Below the pieces are notes generated by a model. The model did not search any database. It saw only the letters and a list, made by a program, of their open reading frames with translations, and was not told the origin of the DNA. Made by a program: the position numbers and the translations under genes. A stretch of DNA of 64,000 bases from Atopobium sp034113385 (GTDB lineage Bacteria; Actinomycetota; Coriobacteriia; Coriobacteriales; Atopobiaceae): NCBI RefSeq assembly GCF_034113385.1, contig NZ_JAXEXL010000009.1, positions 87,788 through 151,787 of the forward strand, in the 5' to 3' direction. This document shows, piece by piece, positions 27,302 to 36,630 of this stretch (position 1 is the first letter of the stretch; each line of letters begins with the position of its first letter).

Positions 27302-28149
27302 ATGCACAAAGCGATACAACATCCATGCGCGATGTCCTCTATGAGCAGCCAGGACCAAAAACGCAGCGCAAGATTCTTATTGGCACCATCATCGCATCGC
27401 TTTTGGTGACCTTGGGTATAGCGGCAATCGTGTATCGTTTTTACGTTACTGGCCAACTTGCTCCTTCGTATTGGATTTTCTTTACCTATTGGACCACGTG
27501 GCGTTTCTTGGCTGAAGGTTTTGTAGGTACGCTCGAAGTTTCTATCACCGCAGGTATTCTCGCTCTGTTTTTGGGCTTGGTACTTATGCTGGGCCGTCGC
27601 TCAAAAATCCGTGTACTCAGCACGGTTTCTCGTATAGTTATTAACTTTTTCCGCGGCGTTCCTAGTCTGCTGCTGATTTACTTTTTCTTTTTGGTTATTC
27701 CGCAGTATGGCTTAAGGCTGCCTACGTTTTGGATGCTTACCTTACCCATTGCTTTTGCAGCGTCTGGAGTTTTGGCAGAAGTGTTGCGCGCGGGTATGAA
27801 TGCAGTTCCTAAGGGTCAGCGTGAAGCGGCTATTTCTTTAGGTATGAGCCGTATGCAAACCACGTTTAAGATTGTGCTGCCACAGGCAATCAAGTTTGTT
27901 ATTCCGTCGCTTATTTCGCAGCTGGTTGTTGTAGTTAAAGATACTACGGTTGCTTACATTGTTAGTTATCCTGACCTTTTGCAAAATGCTCGCGTTCTTA
28001 TTACTAACTATGACGCGCTGGTATCTACCTATTTTGTAGTGGCGCTTATCTACATTGTGCTTAACTACATCATTAATCAATTGTCTATCTATTTGGCACG
28101 TCGTAGTGGTACACAGGTTTTGGGTCGCTCTAATGAAGAGCCCGTGTAA
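27298..28149 (+). CDS. Amino-acid ABC transporter permease 2
   Basis: A 283-aa second permease of the same family. It has a longer cytosolic N-terminus, then FVGTLEVSITAGILALFLGL, FFRGVPSLLLIYFFF and the coupling loop KGQREAAISLGMSRMQTTF with IVLPQAIK. It is translationally coupled to permease 1. Two different permeases are the norm in GltJK-type importers. Confidence 0.92.
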   Translation: MNAQSDTTSMRDVLYEQPGPKTQRKILIGTIIASLLVTLGIAAIVYRFYVTGQLAPSYWIFFTYWTTWRFLAEGFVGTLEVSITAGILALFLGLVLMLGRRSKIRVLSTVSRIVINFFRGVPSLLLIYFFFLVIPQYGLRLPTFWMLTLPIAFAASGVLAEVLRAGMNAVPKGQREAAISLGMSRMQTTFKIVLPQAIKFVIPSLISQLVVVVKDTTVAYIVSYPDLLQNARVLITNYDALVSTYFVVALIYIVLNYIINQLSIYLARRSGTQVLGRSNEEPV

Positions 28150-28165
28150 TCAAGATCGGAGAATT

Positions 28166-28924
28166 ATGGCAGAGCAGACTTCTAAAACTCATCCCATTAT
28201 TGAGCTACGCAAGGTAAATAAACACTATGGCAACTTGCATGTTTTGCAAGACATTAACTTATCTGTCGAGAAAGGCGAGGTAGTTGTTATTATTGGACCT
28301 TCTGGCTCCGGTAAATCTACCTTGTGCCGTACCATCAATCGCTTAGAGACCATTGATGGGGGAGAAATCCTCATTGATGGCACACCTCTGCCTCAAGAGG
28401 GCAAAGAGCTTGCCCGTCTTCGTGCCGAGGTTGGCATGGTATTCCAGTCTTTTAATCTCTTTGCACATAAGACTATTTTGGAAAACGTTACGATGGGACC
28501 CATTGAGGTCCTTAAGCGTGACAAAGCAGCGGCCAAAAAAGAGGCCATGGATTTGCTGCGCCGTGTTGGAGTAGAGGCACAGGCATCTAAGGTTCCTGCC
28601 ATGCTCTCTGGTGGCCAGCAGCAGCGCGTGGCTATCGCACGCTCTTTGGCTATGCATCCTAAGGCCATGTTATTTGACGAGCCCACTTCTGCGCTTGATC
28701 CAGAGATGATCAATGAGGTGTTGGAAGTTATGGTTGAATTGGCCAATGAAGGTATGACCATGGTGGTGGTTACACATGAGATGAACTTTGCTCGTCGTGT
28801 AGCCAACCGCGTGGTATTTATGGCAGATGGGCGTATTGTTGAGCAGGGAACTCCTGACGAGTTCTTTGAGCATCCTCAGTCTGAGCGCGCCCGCGAATTC
28901 CTTACTTCCATTAACGGTCACTAA
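28166..28924 (+). CDS. Amino-acid ABC transporter ATPase
   Basis: About 252 aa, the usual GlnQ/GltL length. Walker A is GPSGSGKSTLCR, the Q-loop is VFQSFNLFAHKT, the signature is LSGGQQQRVAIAR, Walker B is AMLFDEPTSALD and the switch His is VVTHEMNFA. ATG28166 follows CGGAG; upstream in-frame codons lie in the permease gene and are not used. It powers the importer encoded by the three preceding genes. Confidence 0.95.
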   Translation: MAEQTSKTHPIIELRKVNKHYGNLHVLQDINLSVEKGEVVVIIGPSGSGKSTLCRTINRLETIDGGEILIDGTPLPQEGKELARLRAEVGMVFQSFNLFAHKTILENVTMGPIEVLKRDKAAAKKEAMDLLRRVGVEAQASKVPAMLSGGQQQRVAIARSLAMHPKAMLFDEPTSALDPEMINEVLEVMVELANEGMTMVVVTHEMNFARRVANRVVFMADGRIVEQGTPDEFFEHPQSERAREFLTSINGH

Positions 28925-28938
28925 AAGAGAGATTGTCC

Positions 28939-29751
28939 ATGCATTTAGATTCCATACGTCACGCGGCCGATGACGCTGCGTCCATGACAGCTGCACGTAA
29001 ACGCCCGGTAATTGGTGTTCCTTCTCGCTATATTGACCCTGGTTTTGACCAAGAAACAGGTGAATATATCTCTCAGCGTGAGTACATAGATCAAGTATTT
29101 GCAGATGCTATTTTGGCTGCCGGTGGTCTTCCTATTGTGTTGCCCATTACGACGGATGCTGCAAGTATACGAAGCTACTTTGATTTATGTGATGGTTTGG
29201 CGTTTCAGGGTGGTCAGGATGTAGATCCGCTCTTGTGGGGCGGGGACCCCAACTATGATAAGAGCCTCTTATGTCCTGAGCGCGATGCGTATGAACTTGC
29301 TTTGATGAAGCTTGCTCTTGCGGAAGATAAGCCCTTGTTTGCCGTGTGTCGTGGTGCACAGCTTTTGAATGTTGCTTTGGGCGGCACATTGAGCATGAAC
29401 TATCTTGAGCTGGATACGCCAGAACATATGGTGCATTGGCGTCATACAGCAACGCTTAAGCATGCTGCACATCCTGTGGTTGTTAATGAGGATTCGTTGC
29501 TTTATAGCTGCGTACAAACCACGCAGCTGCAAGTCAATTCTTGTCATCATTGTGCATTTGAGCTGTTGGGCGATGAAGCCGTTTTGGCGGCTCAGGCAAC
29601 CGATGGCATTCCTGAAGCGCTTGAAGTGCCTACCAAGCGCTTCTGTTTGGGCGTACAATGGCATCCCGAGTATACGTGGCAGTCGTTTGCAACGGATAGG
29701 TTACTCTGGGATGGATATATTTCGGCTGTTAAGGAAGCTATGGAGTCGTAA
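28939..29751 (+). CDS. Class I glutamine-amidotransferase-like hydrolase (peptidase C26, PuuD-like)
   Basis: About 270 aa of the gamma-glutamyl-GABA hydrolase/C26 family. The catalytic Cys is in FAVCRGAQLLNVALGG and the His-Glu pair in GVQWHPEY. The N-terminus (VIGVPSRYID…) and FQGGQDVDPLLWGG match PuuD. ATG28939 is preferred to TTG28933 because AAGAGAG then has 8-nt spacing. It is the last gene of the amino-acid importer operon, which suggests it hydrolyses a gamma-glutamyl compound connected with the imported substrate; that link is inference. Confidence 0.85.
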   Translation: MHLDSIRHAADDAASMTAARKRPVIGVPSRYIDPGFDQETGEYISQREYIDQVFADAILAAGGLPIVLPITTDAASIRSYFDLCDGLAFQGGQDVDPLLWGGDPNYDKSLLCPERDAYELALMKLALAEDKPLFAVCRGAQLLNVALGGTLSMNYLELDTPEHMVHWRHTATLKHAAHPVVVNEDSLLYSCVQTTQLQVNSCHHCAFELLGDEAVLAAQATDGIPEALEVPTKRFCLGVQWHPEYTWQSFATDRLLWDGYISAVKEAMES

Positions 29752-29757
29752 AAGCAG

Positions 29758-30426
29758 GTGGAAAAGCCTCTGTACATAGTATTTTTAGCTGGTGGAATTG
29801 CCTCGGGAAAGTCTAGTGTCTCGAGGCAACTCGCATCTTTGGGCGCCCAGGTTATAGATTTAGATGAGTTGTCTCGCTACGTTTTAGACTCCAATGAGCA
29901 ACTCAAGCATGACATTGCCCAGGCGTTTGGTGCGCAGGTAGTGGACGAGAAAACCGGTCAGATTGATAGGGCACGTCTGGCGCAATGTGCGTTTGAAAGT
30001 GCCTCCGCAACGGCTCTTCTTGAAGACCTTGAACTGCCAGCAATTAAGCAGGAGCTGTTGTTGCGTTTGACTCAGGCTCAAAAGCGTGTGTTGGCTGATA
30101 CTATGAAAAGCAACCACGGTTCAAAAAGCTTATCTAAGGCAGCGCGGATTTGTGTAGTTGAGGTGCCCCTACTAGATCGTATGGAAGCATACTTTGATAT
30201 AGCTGATGAAGTGGTATTGGTAGACACCCCAGTTGAGCTGCGCTGTAAACGAGCAATGCAGCGCGGTATGAGTGAGGCAGATTTTTGGGCTCGTGCACAG
30301 CGGCAGGCACCTGACCAGTGGTTGCGTGCCCATGCTGATACGATATTGCCTAATGGAGCAGGTGAGGATGACTTGGCACGTACCGTGGCCTTGTGGTGGA
30401 AGGAGCGCCTTGATGTTGTTTCATAG
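29758..30426 (+). CDS. coaE: Dephospho-CoA kinase
   Basis: A 222-aa enzyme for the last step of CoA synthesis (phosphorylation of the 3'-OH of dephospho-CoA). The P-loop is AGGIASGKSSVSRQL, then VIDLDELSRYVLD, VEVPLLDRM and the LID-like RCKRAMQRGMSEADFWARAQRQ. It is a little longer than usual because of an insert of ~12 residues (KSNHGSKSLSKA). GTG start with only a weak ribosome site (AAAGCAGG). It overlaps the following gene by 14 nt. Confidence 0.9.
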   Translation: MEKPLYIVFLAGGIASGKSSVSRQLASLGAQVIDLDELSRYVLDSNEQLKHDIAQAFGAQVVDEKTGQIDRARLAQCAFESASATALLEDLELPAIKQELLLRLTQAQKRVLADTMKSNHGSKSLSKAARICVVEVPLLDRMEAYFDIADEVVLVDTPVELRCKRAMQRGMSEADFWARAQRQAPDQWLRAHADTILPNGAGEDDLARTVALWWKERLDVVS

Positions 30427-31015
30427 ACGTTTGCGCTTCTTGCGCTGGTTTCGTGTGCTGCCCTTGGCAATCATGGCTGCCTTAGGTGTTTTCTCGCTTG
30501 GATTTGGAACCTTGCCAGCGCGTGTTACGCGCACCGTCATTGCGCCCGTTACGTATCCTGCGCAGGTAGCAGATTCGGCAGCACGTCATGGCGTGGATCC
30601 CTATTTGGTTTGTGCAGTTATACGCTGTGAATCTGGCTGGAATGAAAAAGCTACCAGCTCGGCAGGGGCACAAGGGTTAATGCAGCTCATGCCTGCAACT
30701 GCGCGTGAGTTATCCGAGTTTGGTCTGGTAGACGCCTCAAAATATGATGCTACGAGGCTACAAGACCCTGCAACCAATATTGAGTATGGCTGTGCTTATT
30801 TGGCATATTTACAAAAACAGCTTGGTAGTACGGATAAAGTAATTGCGGCCTATAATGCGGGTATAGGAACAGTACATCAGTGGTCATCACAGTCAGATGC
30901 AAGCTCGGACTTTAGGAAGACCATCTCGTATCCAGAGACGGCACTCTATGTAGAGCGCGTGCATGTGGCATATGCAGAGTATCAGCGCCTGTGGCCAGAA
31001 GGCATAGGTGTTTAA
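30413..31015 (+). CDS. Lytic transglycosylase, SLT domain
   Basis: About 200 aa. A basic N-terminus (FHRRLRFLRWFR) and one hydrophobic segment (LPLAIMAALGVFSLGFG) anchor or export it. The rest is an SLT goose-lysozyme-like domain with catalytic Glu in IRCESGWNEKATSSAGAQGL, followed by MQLMPATA, NIEYGCAYLAYL and AAYNAGIGTV. It would cleave peptidoglycan glycan strands outside the membrane. ATG30413 has AAGGAG 7 nt upstream; the frame is open further upstream, inside coaE, but that is not coding. Confidence 0.9.
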   Translation: MLFHRRLRFLRWFRVLPLAIMAALGVFSLGFGTLPARVTRTVIAPVTYPAQVADSAARHGVDPYLVCAVIRCESGWNEKATSSAGAQGLMQLMPATARELSEFGLVDASKYDATRLQDPATNIEYGCAYLAYLQKQLGSTDKVIAAYNAGIGTVHQWSSQSDASSDFRKTISYPETALYVERVHVAYAEYQRLWPEGIGV

Positions 31016-31030
31016 AGGGGATTTACAGTA

Positions 31031-33256
31031 ATGGCAGAGTCACAAGAGCAGCTGCAAGCAGAGGTTATCAATGCCAAGAAGCGTCATCAATTTGCGGGAC
31101 AGCTGCGTCGGTTTGGCGTGACGCATTCCAATGCCAAACTTGAAGTGGTCTCTTCGTATAATCCTGCAGGAGATCAGCCCCAGGCAATCAGTAAGCTTTG
31201 TGCTGGCATAGAAGAGGGGCTGCGTTATCAGACTCTGTTAGGTGTGACGGGCTCTGGCAAAACTTTTACCATGGCAAAAACCATAGAGAAGCTTAATCGT
31301 CCCACGCTCATTATGGAACCTAACAAAACACTTGCTGCACAAGTAGCAAGTGAGATGAAGGAGCTCTTTCCACATAATGCAGTGGTATATTTTGTTTCCT
31401 ATTATGACTATTACCAGCCTGAAGCCTACGTTCCATCCTCTGATACGTATATAGAAAAAGACTCCTCCATCAATGAGGAAGTCGAGAAACTCCGTCATCA
31501 AGCAACGGCCAGCTTGCTGTCTCGGCGTGATGTCATTGTTGTAGCATCTGTTTCTTGCATTTACGGTATTGGTAGCCCTGAAGACTATGCTGGTCTGGCA
31601 CCAACCATAGATAAGCAAACGCCGCTTGAGCGTGATGACTTTATCCGTGAGCTTATTGATGTGCAATATGACCGTAATGACTATGATTTAGCACGCGGCA
31701 CCTTTCGTGTGCGGGGTGATACCGTAGATGTGTATCCGCCGTATGCCGAGAATCCCTTGCGTGTAACCTTTTTTGGTGACGAAGTAGAGTTTATTGGCGA
31801 GATTTCTACGGTTACTGGTGAAGTTTTACGTGAGTTTGATGCGGTACCCATTTGGCCGGCATCGCATTATGTAACCGAACGTCCTAAGGTTAATCAGGCT
31901 CTGGGCACCATCAATGATGAACTCGAACAGCGTTTGCGTGAGCTCAAAGCGGATGGACGCCTCTTAGAAGCTCAACGTTTACAGCAACGTTGTGCTTATG
32001 ACCTAGAGATGCTTGAGAATATGGGCTATTGCAATGGTATTGAGAATTACTCACGCCATTTGGATGGTCGTACTCCAGGCGAGCCGCCCTTTACGCTCAT
32101 TGACTATTTCCCCGAAGATATGCTGTGCATTATTGATGAGAGCCACGTTACGCTGCCCCAGATTCGCGGTATGCATGAGGGTGACCGGTCTCGTAAGATT
32201 ACGCTGGTAGAACATGGTTTTCGTTTGCCTTCTGCTTTGGACAATCGTCCACTTCGTTTTGATGAGTTTGAACAACGTATTCCACAGTTCATATATGTTT
32301 CCGCGACGCCAGGAGACTATGAGGAGGCAGTTACTCAACAGGAGGTGGAACAGATTATCCGCCCCACTGGTCTTCTCGACCCTCTGATTGATGTCCGTCC
32401 TATTCGCGGACAGATTGATGATTTAGAGGAAGAGATTACAAGTCGCGTCTCTAAGGGAGAGCGTGTATTGGTTACTACGCTTACCAAGCGTATGGCTGAA
32501 GATTTGACCGACCATCTGCTCGATACAGGCATTAAAGTGAATTATATGCATTCAGATACCGATACGCTTGATCGAGTGGAAATTATTGGCGATTTACGTC
32601 GTGGAAAGATTGACGTGCTGGTAGGAATCAATCTACTTCGTGAGGGTTTGGACATTCCGGAAGTGTCTTTGGTAGCTATTTTAGATGCTGATAAGGAAGG
32701 ATTCTTACGCAATCGTCGCTCTTTGATTCAGACCATAGGTCGTGCTGCCCGTAATGCACAGGGCCAGGTCATTATGTATGCGGATACCATGACAGATTCT
32801 ATGCGTAGTGCCCTTGATGAGACGCGTCGTCGTCGTGTATTGCAAGAGAAGTTCAATGAAGAGCATGGTATTACACCACAAACTGTTAAGAAGTCCTTAA
32901 CGGATGTATCCAGTTTTATTGAGGATGCTCATGAGAATGTGGATAAGCGCTCCCGTAAGGATGGGGAGTTCTTTACGCCTAGTACAACCACGGCGGAGCA
33001 GCTTGCAGATGAGATGCGCGAGCTTTCCAGTGATGAGATACACAAACTTATTGCCTCTCTTGAGGAAGAAATGCTTACGGCATCAGGTAATATGGACTTT
33101 GAGCGAGCGGCAACAGTTCGAGACCAATTGGTGGAGCTTAAGGCTTTGGTGGAAGGGACCTCGGAAGATGAGGTTATGCGCCGTTTAAAGGCAGGAGCTC
33201 GAAAGGGTAGCGCACATGCAACGCGGCGTCGATACAACAGGCACGGTAAACACTAA
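31031..33256 (+). CDS. uvrB: Excinuclease ABC subunit B
   Basis: A 741-aa UvrB of nucleotide excision repair. Motifs: Walker A LGVTGSGKTFTMA, the beta-hairpin region YYDYYQPEAYVP, DESH (residues ~371-374), helicase motif VI QTIGRAARN and the C-terminal UvrC-binding coiled coil (HKLIASLEEEMLTASGNMDFERAATVRDQL, quoted here only by its ends HKLIASLEEEM and FERAATVRDQL). About 40 extra residues lie at the N-terminus and a basic tail at the end. AAAGGGG precedes the ATG. uvrA is 6.5 kb downstream on the same strand. Confidence 0.97.
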   Translation: MAESQEQLQAEVINAKKRHQFAGQLRRFGVTHSNAKLEVVSSYNPAGDQPQAISKLCAGIEEGLRYQTLLGVTGSGKTFTMAKTIEKLNRPTLIMEPNKTLAAQVASEMKELFPHNAVVYFVSYYDYYQPEAYVPSSDTYIEKDSSINEEVEKLRHQATASLLSRRDVIVVASVSCIYGIGSPEDYAGLAPTIDKQTPLERDDFIRELIDVQYDRNDYDLARGTFRVRGDTVDVYPPYAENPLRVTFFGDEVEFIGEISTVTGEVLREFDAVPIWPASHYVTERPKVNQALGTINDELEQRLRELKADGRLLEAQRLQQRCAYDLEMLENMGYCNGIENYSRHLDGRTPGEPPFTLIDYFPEDMLCIIDESHVTLPQIRGMHEGDRSRKITLVEHGFRLPSALDNRPLRFDEFEQRIPQFIYVSATPGDYEEAVTQQEVEQIIRPTGLLDPLIDVRPIRGQIDDLEEEITSRVSKGERVLVTTLTKRMAEDLTDHLLDTGIKVNYMHSDTDTLDRVEIIGDLRRGKIDVLVGINLLREGLDIPEVSLVAILDADKEGFLRNRRSLIQTIGRAARNAQGQVIMYADTMTDSMRSALDETRRRRVLQEKFNEEHGITPQTVKKSLTDVSSFIEDAHENVDKRSRKDGEFFTPSTTTAEQLADEMRELSSDEIHKLIASLEEEMLTASGNMDFERAATVRDQLVELKALVEGTSEDEVMRRLKAGARKGSAHATRRRYNRHGKH

Positions 33257-33680
33257 GCCATCGACAGGGCTGTTTAAACAGTTTATGCGCTATGGTGCAT
33301 TTGGTGCGCTTTGCTCTGCTGTAGATACGCTTATATTTTTGTTGCTTACGAGTGGGTTTAGCATTGCCCCGCTGGTAGCTAATGTGTTATCTACCATGGT
33401 AGGTGTAACCATGAGTTTCTTTATTAACTGTCGTTACACCTTTCAGGTGTCGGACAAAATGCTTCGTCGCTACATTGCGTTTTTCTCGATAGGCGCGTTG
33501 GGTCTTATGGTGTCCGAATGTATTATCGGTTTTGGACATGCACAGTTTCCGCAGGTTATACCTGTGTATTTAAAGCTTTTTGCCGTAGCATTAGTGGGGG
33601 CATTTCAGTTCTTTCTTAATCGTAATATCTCGTTCCGTGAAGCAGTGGGTGCCGAGAATGACGAGGATGAGCTTATTTAG
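33216..33680 (+). CDS. GtrA-like membrane protein
   Basis: A 154-aa protein with four membrane segments and the GtrA family pattern (FKQFMRYGAFGALCSAVDTL, NCRYTF, FFLNRNISF). GtrA-like proteins take part in moving lipid-linked sugars across the membrane. The start lies inside uvrB (41-nt overlap), and the end overlaps the convergent flavoprotein gene by 4 nt. No glycosyltransferase is adjacent, so the substrate is unknown. Confidence 0.85.
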   Translation: MQRGVDTTGTVNTKPSTGLFKQFMRYGAFGALCSAVDTLIFLLLTSGFSIAPLVANVLSTMVGVTMSFFINCRYTFQVSDKMLRRYIAFFSIGALGLMVSECIIGFGHAQFPQVIPVYLKLFAVALVGAFQFFLNRNISFREAVGAENDEDELI

Positions 33681-35350
33681 TTGTCTTTGCCATGCACGTT
33701 TGTAATAAGAGCTTGTGCAACCCGCAGGCCGTCAGTGGCGGCACTCATGATGCCTCCCGCATACCCAGCACCTTCTCCGCAAGGGTAGAGACCGTCACAG
33801 GTTATGCTTTGACATGATGGTGTGCGTGTGACACGGATGGGGGAACTGGAGCGAGATTCCACACCAGTAAGAACCGCATCTGCTACTGCAAAACCACGCA
33901 ACTGTGTATCCATCTGTGGAATGCAGGCGCGTAGGGTATCTGTGATATAGGTAGGCAAACAAGCATCAACTTTGCCCCAAGTAACGCCACGAGCATAGCT
34001 TGGCTCTATTTTGCCTCGAGCACTCGAGCGCTGGTTTGCCAAAAAGTCTCCAACTAATTGTGCGGGTGCTTTAAAATCTCCGCCGCCGAGCTCAAAGGCT
34101 GTGTGCTCGCATGTGCGTTGGAGCTGTAATCCCTCCAAGGGGTTATCGCCAGGAAGATCGTGGGCAAAGACATTTACAAGCAAGCCAGAGTTGGCGTTTT
34201 TGCCATCACGTGCCGCCAAGCTCATGCCGTTAGTAACAACTCCTTCGGGCTCACTAGCGGCAGCAACGACAAAACCACCAGGACACATGCAAAATGAAAA
34301 AGCACTTCGACCATGGTCAAGGTGAGAAACAAGCTTATACGGTGCTGCTCCTAAACTTGGCAGGCCAGCAAAAGGGCCGTACTGCGAGCGATCAATATCT
34401 GCTTGCAGATGCTCAATGCGCACTCCCATAGCAAAGGTCTTACGTTCCAAGAAAATGTGCTTGCGATACAACATCTCAAAGACATCACGAGCAGAATGAC
34501 CACTTGCCAGCACAACATGTTGGGTGGGAATAGTCTGTTCTGTAGTGAGTTGGGTTGTAGGGTCGGTAGTCAGTACGCGAACAGCGCTTACCTTGCCATC
34601 ACTGAGTACAAGGTCTACCAATTTGGTGCGGCAACGGACTTCTCCACCGAGCAGAGTAATGTCTGTGCATATGCCATCTACAATCTGAGGGAGTACATCA
34701 CTTCCTACATGGGGATGCGAGTCCCATAGAATGTCTTGGGAAGCTCCATGGCCTACTAAGGTTTCCATGATTAAGCGGTGGAGAGGGCTTTTGGTGCCTG
34801 TGGCAAGTTTGCCGTCAGAAAAAGTTCCCGCACCACCTACGCCAAATTGAATATTGGATTCTGGGTCAAGTTGGGCCGTCTTATTAAAATAATCTACCAC
34901 CTGAGCGCGGCGTGAAGCGCTGTCTCCGCGCTCAATGAGTAGGGGTTCTAGGCCAGCTTTAGCTAAAGACAGTGCACAAAATAGACCAGCACAGCCAGCA
35001 CCTACAACAACCACGCGCTGTTCGAGCGGGTTGTTTTTGCGTGACGGATAGTGGGGATGTGTGGGAGTTACCAAGCTGACGTTTTTCTCGTCATGTCGGG
35101 CAGTCAATTTAGTAAGCAAGGCACGCTCGGCATTGGTGCCACCAACAAGATTGGCATGCACCGTGTATAAAAGGTGTACGTTGTTGCGTTTGCGCGCATC
35201 AATGGAGCGACGAATCAAATCGATGCTCTGGATATCTGCCTGATGTAGGTGTAAGCGCTTGAGTAGTGCGTGTGTTACAGCTCGTAGTTCGGAGGACTGG
35301 GTGCCATCTACCGTGCGAGGATTGACACGCAGGTTAGATACTTGAATCAT
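33677..35350 (-). CDS. FAD-dependent dehydrogenase-like protein
   Basis: A 557-aa flavoprotein. After ~105 N-terminal residues comes the dinucleotide-binding VVVGAGCAGLFCALSLAKAG, and near the C-terminus GLYPCGEGAGYAGGIMSAATDG, the FAD-contacting end of the family. It matches the broad group annotated as NAD(P)/FAD-dependent or uncharacterised FAD-dependent dehydrogenases with a small N-terminal domain. Substrate unknown. It is the last gene of the minus-strand group mrp / HI0933-like / this gene, 33 nt from its neighbour. Confidence 0.82.
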   Translation of the reverse strand: MIQVSNLRVNPRTVDGTQSSELRAVTHALLKRLHLHQADIQSIDLIRRSIDARKRNNVHLLYTVHANLVGGTNAERALLTKLTARHDEKNVSLVTPTHPHYPSRKNNPLEQRVVVVGAGCAGLFCALSLAKAGLEPLLIERGDSASRRAQVVDYFNKTAQLDPESNIQFGVGGAGTFSDGKLATGTKSPLHRLIMETLVGHGASQDILWDSHPHVGSDVLPQIVDGICTDITLLGGEVRCRTKLVDLVLSDGKVSAVRVLTTDPTTQLTTEQTIPTQHVVLASGHSARDVFEMLYRKHIFLERKTFAMGVRIEHLQADIDRSQYGPFAGLPSLGAAPYKLVSHLDHGRSAFSFCMCPGGFVVAAASEPEGVVTNGMSLAARDGKNANSGLLVNVFAHDLPGDNPLEGLQLQRTCEHTAFELGGGDFKAPAQLVGDFLANQRSSARGKIEPSYARGVTWGKVDACLPTYITDTLRACIPQMDTQLRGFAVADAVLTGVESRSSSPIRVTRTPSCQSITCDGLYPCGEGAGYAGGIMSAATDGLRVAQALITNVHGKDN

Positions 35351-35383
35351 GATGCTCCTCGCAGGTACAGAAGGTGAAGGGGA

Positions 35384-36622
35384 TTATTTGCACGTTGCTG
35401 CCGCATGGGCGCCAGCAACCATACCAGATTTCCATGCCCAAGATAGATTGAATCCACCACAGGCGCCATCAATGTCTAAGGCTTCGCCAACGCAGTACAG
35501 GCCACCTTGTTGGTGAGCCTCAAGAGTTGTGGGATTAAAGGCTGTACAGGCAAAACCACCACGTGTTACTTGTGCGTGAGCAGTATCCGCTAAGCCCGTT
35601 ACTACGATGGGGATGTGTTTGATAAAGTGCGCAAGATTTTGTTCATGAGCAGCGTGTGCCATGTCCAGTACAACCTGTGCAATGGTGGGGTCTAACATAC
35701 CATCATACGTGATTGCATCTGCACCCAGCTCAAAAATGCGTTGATTAATTTCACTCTCGGAATACTCGGGAACAAGATCAATCTCAATCGTATCGCCAGG
35801 CTCTGCTATCCTCGATAGGTTAAATACAGCAATGCCAGACAGACCGTAGCTGCGAAATAGTACTTCCCCTCGTTCAATCATATGGGGAAACATACCCTTA
35901 AAGAGCGCTAAGCTTGCTTGGCTTCGTTTACCATCTAGCTGATTGAGTGGACTTGGTGCACAGCTTAAGGCGCACAGGCCAGGATGCGTTGCAACGCGGG
36001 GTAGGTTAAAGCTTCTCAGAACATTGCTGGTAGTGCCACCGATTGCCACAATGAGTTTCTGAGTGTGTACTTGGAAGTGTTGGGGAGATTCGTTTTCAGG
36101 CAAGCTTTCTTGTATCGTAACTTGATATAGGTCACTTGTGAAGTCATAGCTTGCTACCTGGGCTTCTTTGCAGCATGCTAAAACAACACCCGCATGTTGC
36201 GCGCGATGCAGTAAGACAGAACGTACTGATGCAGCAGATAAACTGCGCGGATACAGTCTTCCTTCCTTTTGTGTCCACATAAGTCCGCTCTCGCGAAAAA
36301 AGTCGAGAATATCTTTGAGTGGGGTAGCGCCAAGGACGGGCGTAACAAAATGAGGGTTGTTAAAGTGCTTGGCCTCAAGGTAGAGATTGGTAAAATTACA
36401 GCGTCCGTTACCAGTGGCTAAAATGGTGCGTCCACACTCGTAGTCTTTCTCGATAACTAAGGTGGTAGCGCCAGCTTCAGCAGCAATGATGGCTGCAACA
36501 AGTCCTGCTGCGCCGCCGCCAAGAACTACTACCTCATATGATGGTAAAAGGCTGAGGGCGCGAGCAGCAGCAATTGCTTGGACGCGTTGTTTTTTACGGG
36601 TAGATGCCTTAGAAGTAGCCAC
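35384..36622 (-). CDS. HI0933-family flavoprotein
   Basis: A 412-aa flavoprotein of the HI0933/YhiN family. The N-terminal VVLGGGAAGLVAAIIAAEAG binds FAD; the family motifs TGNGRCNFTN and the C-terminal CVGEALDIDGACGGFNLSWA are present. The enzymatic reaction of this family is not established. It lies between mrp (8 nt upstream) and the other flavoprotein, so the three are likely cotranscribed. Confidence 0.88.
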   Translation of the reverse strand: MATSKASTRKKQRVQAIAAARALSLLPSYEVVVLGGGAAGLVAAIIAAEAGATTLVIEKDYECGRTILATGNGRCNFTNLYLEAKHFNNPHFVTPVLGATPLKDILDFFRESGLMWTQKEGRLYPRSLSAASVRSVLLHRAQHAGVVLACCKEAQVASYDFTSDLYQVTIQESLPENESPQHFQVHTQKLIVAIGGTTSNVLRSFNLPRVATHPGLCALSCAPSPLNQLDGKRSQASLALFKGMFPHMIERGEVLFRSYGLSGIAVFNLSRIAEPGDTIEIDLVPEYSESEINQRIFELGADAITYDGMLDPTIAQVVLDMAHAAHEQNLAHFIKHIPIVVTGLADTAHAQVTRGGFACTAFNPTTLEAHQQGGLYCVGEALDIDGACGGFNLSWAWKSGMVAGAHAAATCK

Positions 36623-36630
36623 ACTTACTC

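Noticed and set aside
30272..30412. 47-residue N-terminal extension of the lytic transglycosylase
   Set aside because: It lies inside coaE; the proper start at 30413 has AAGGAG and leads straight into the signal anchor.
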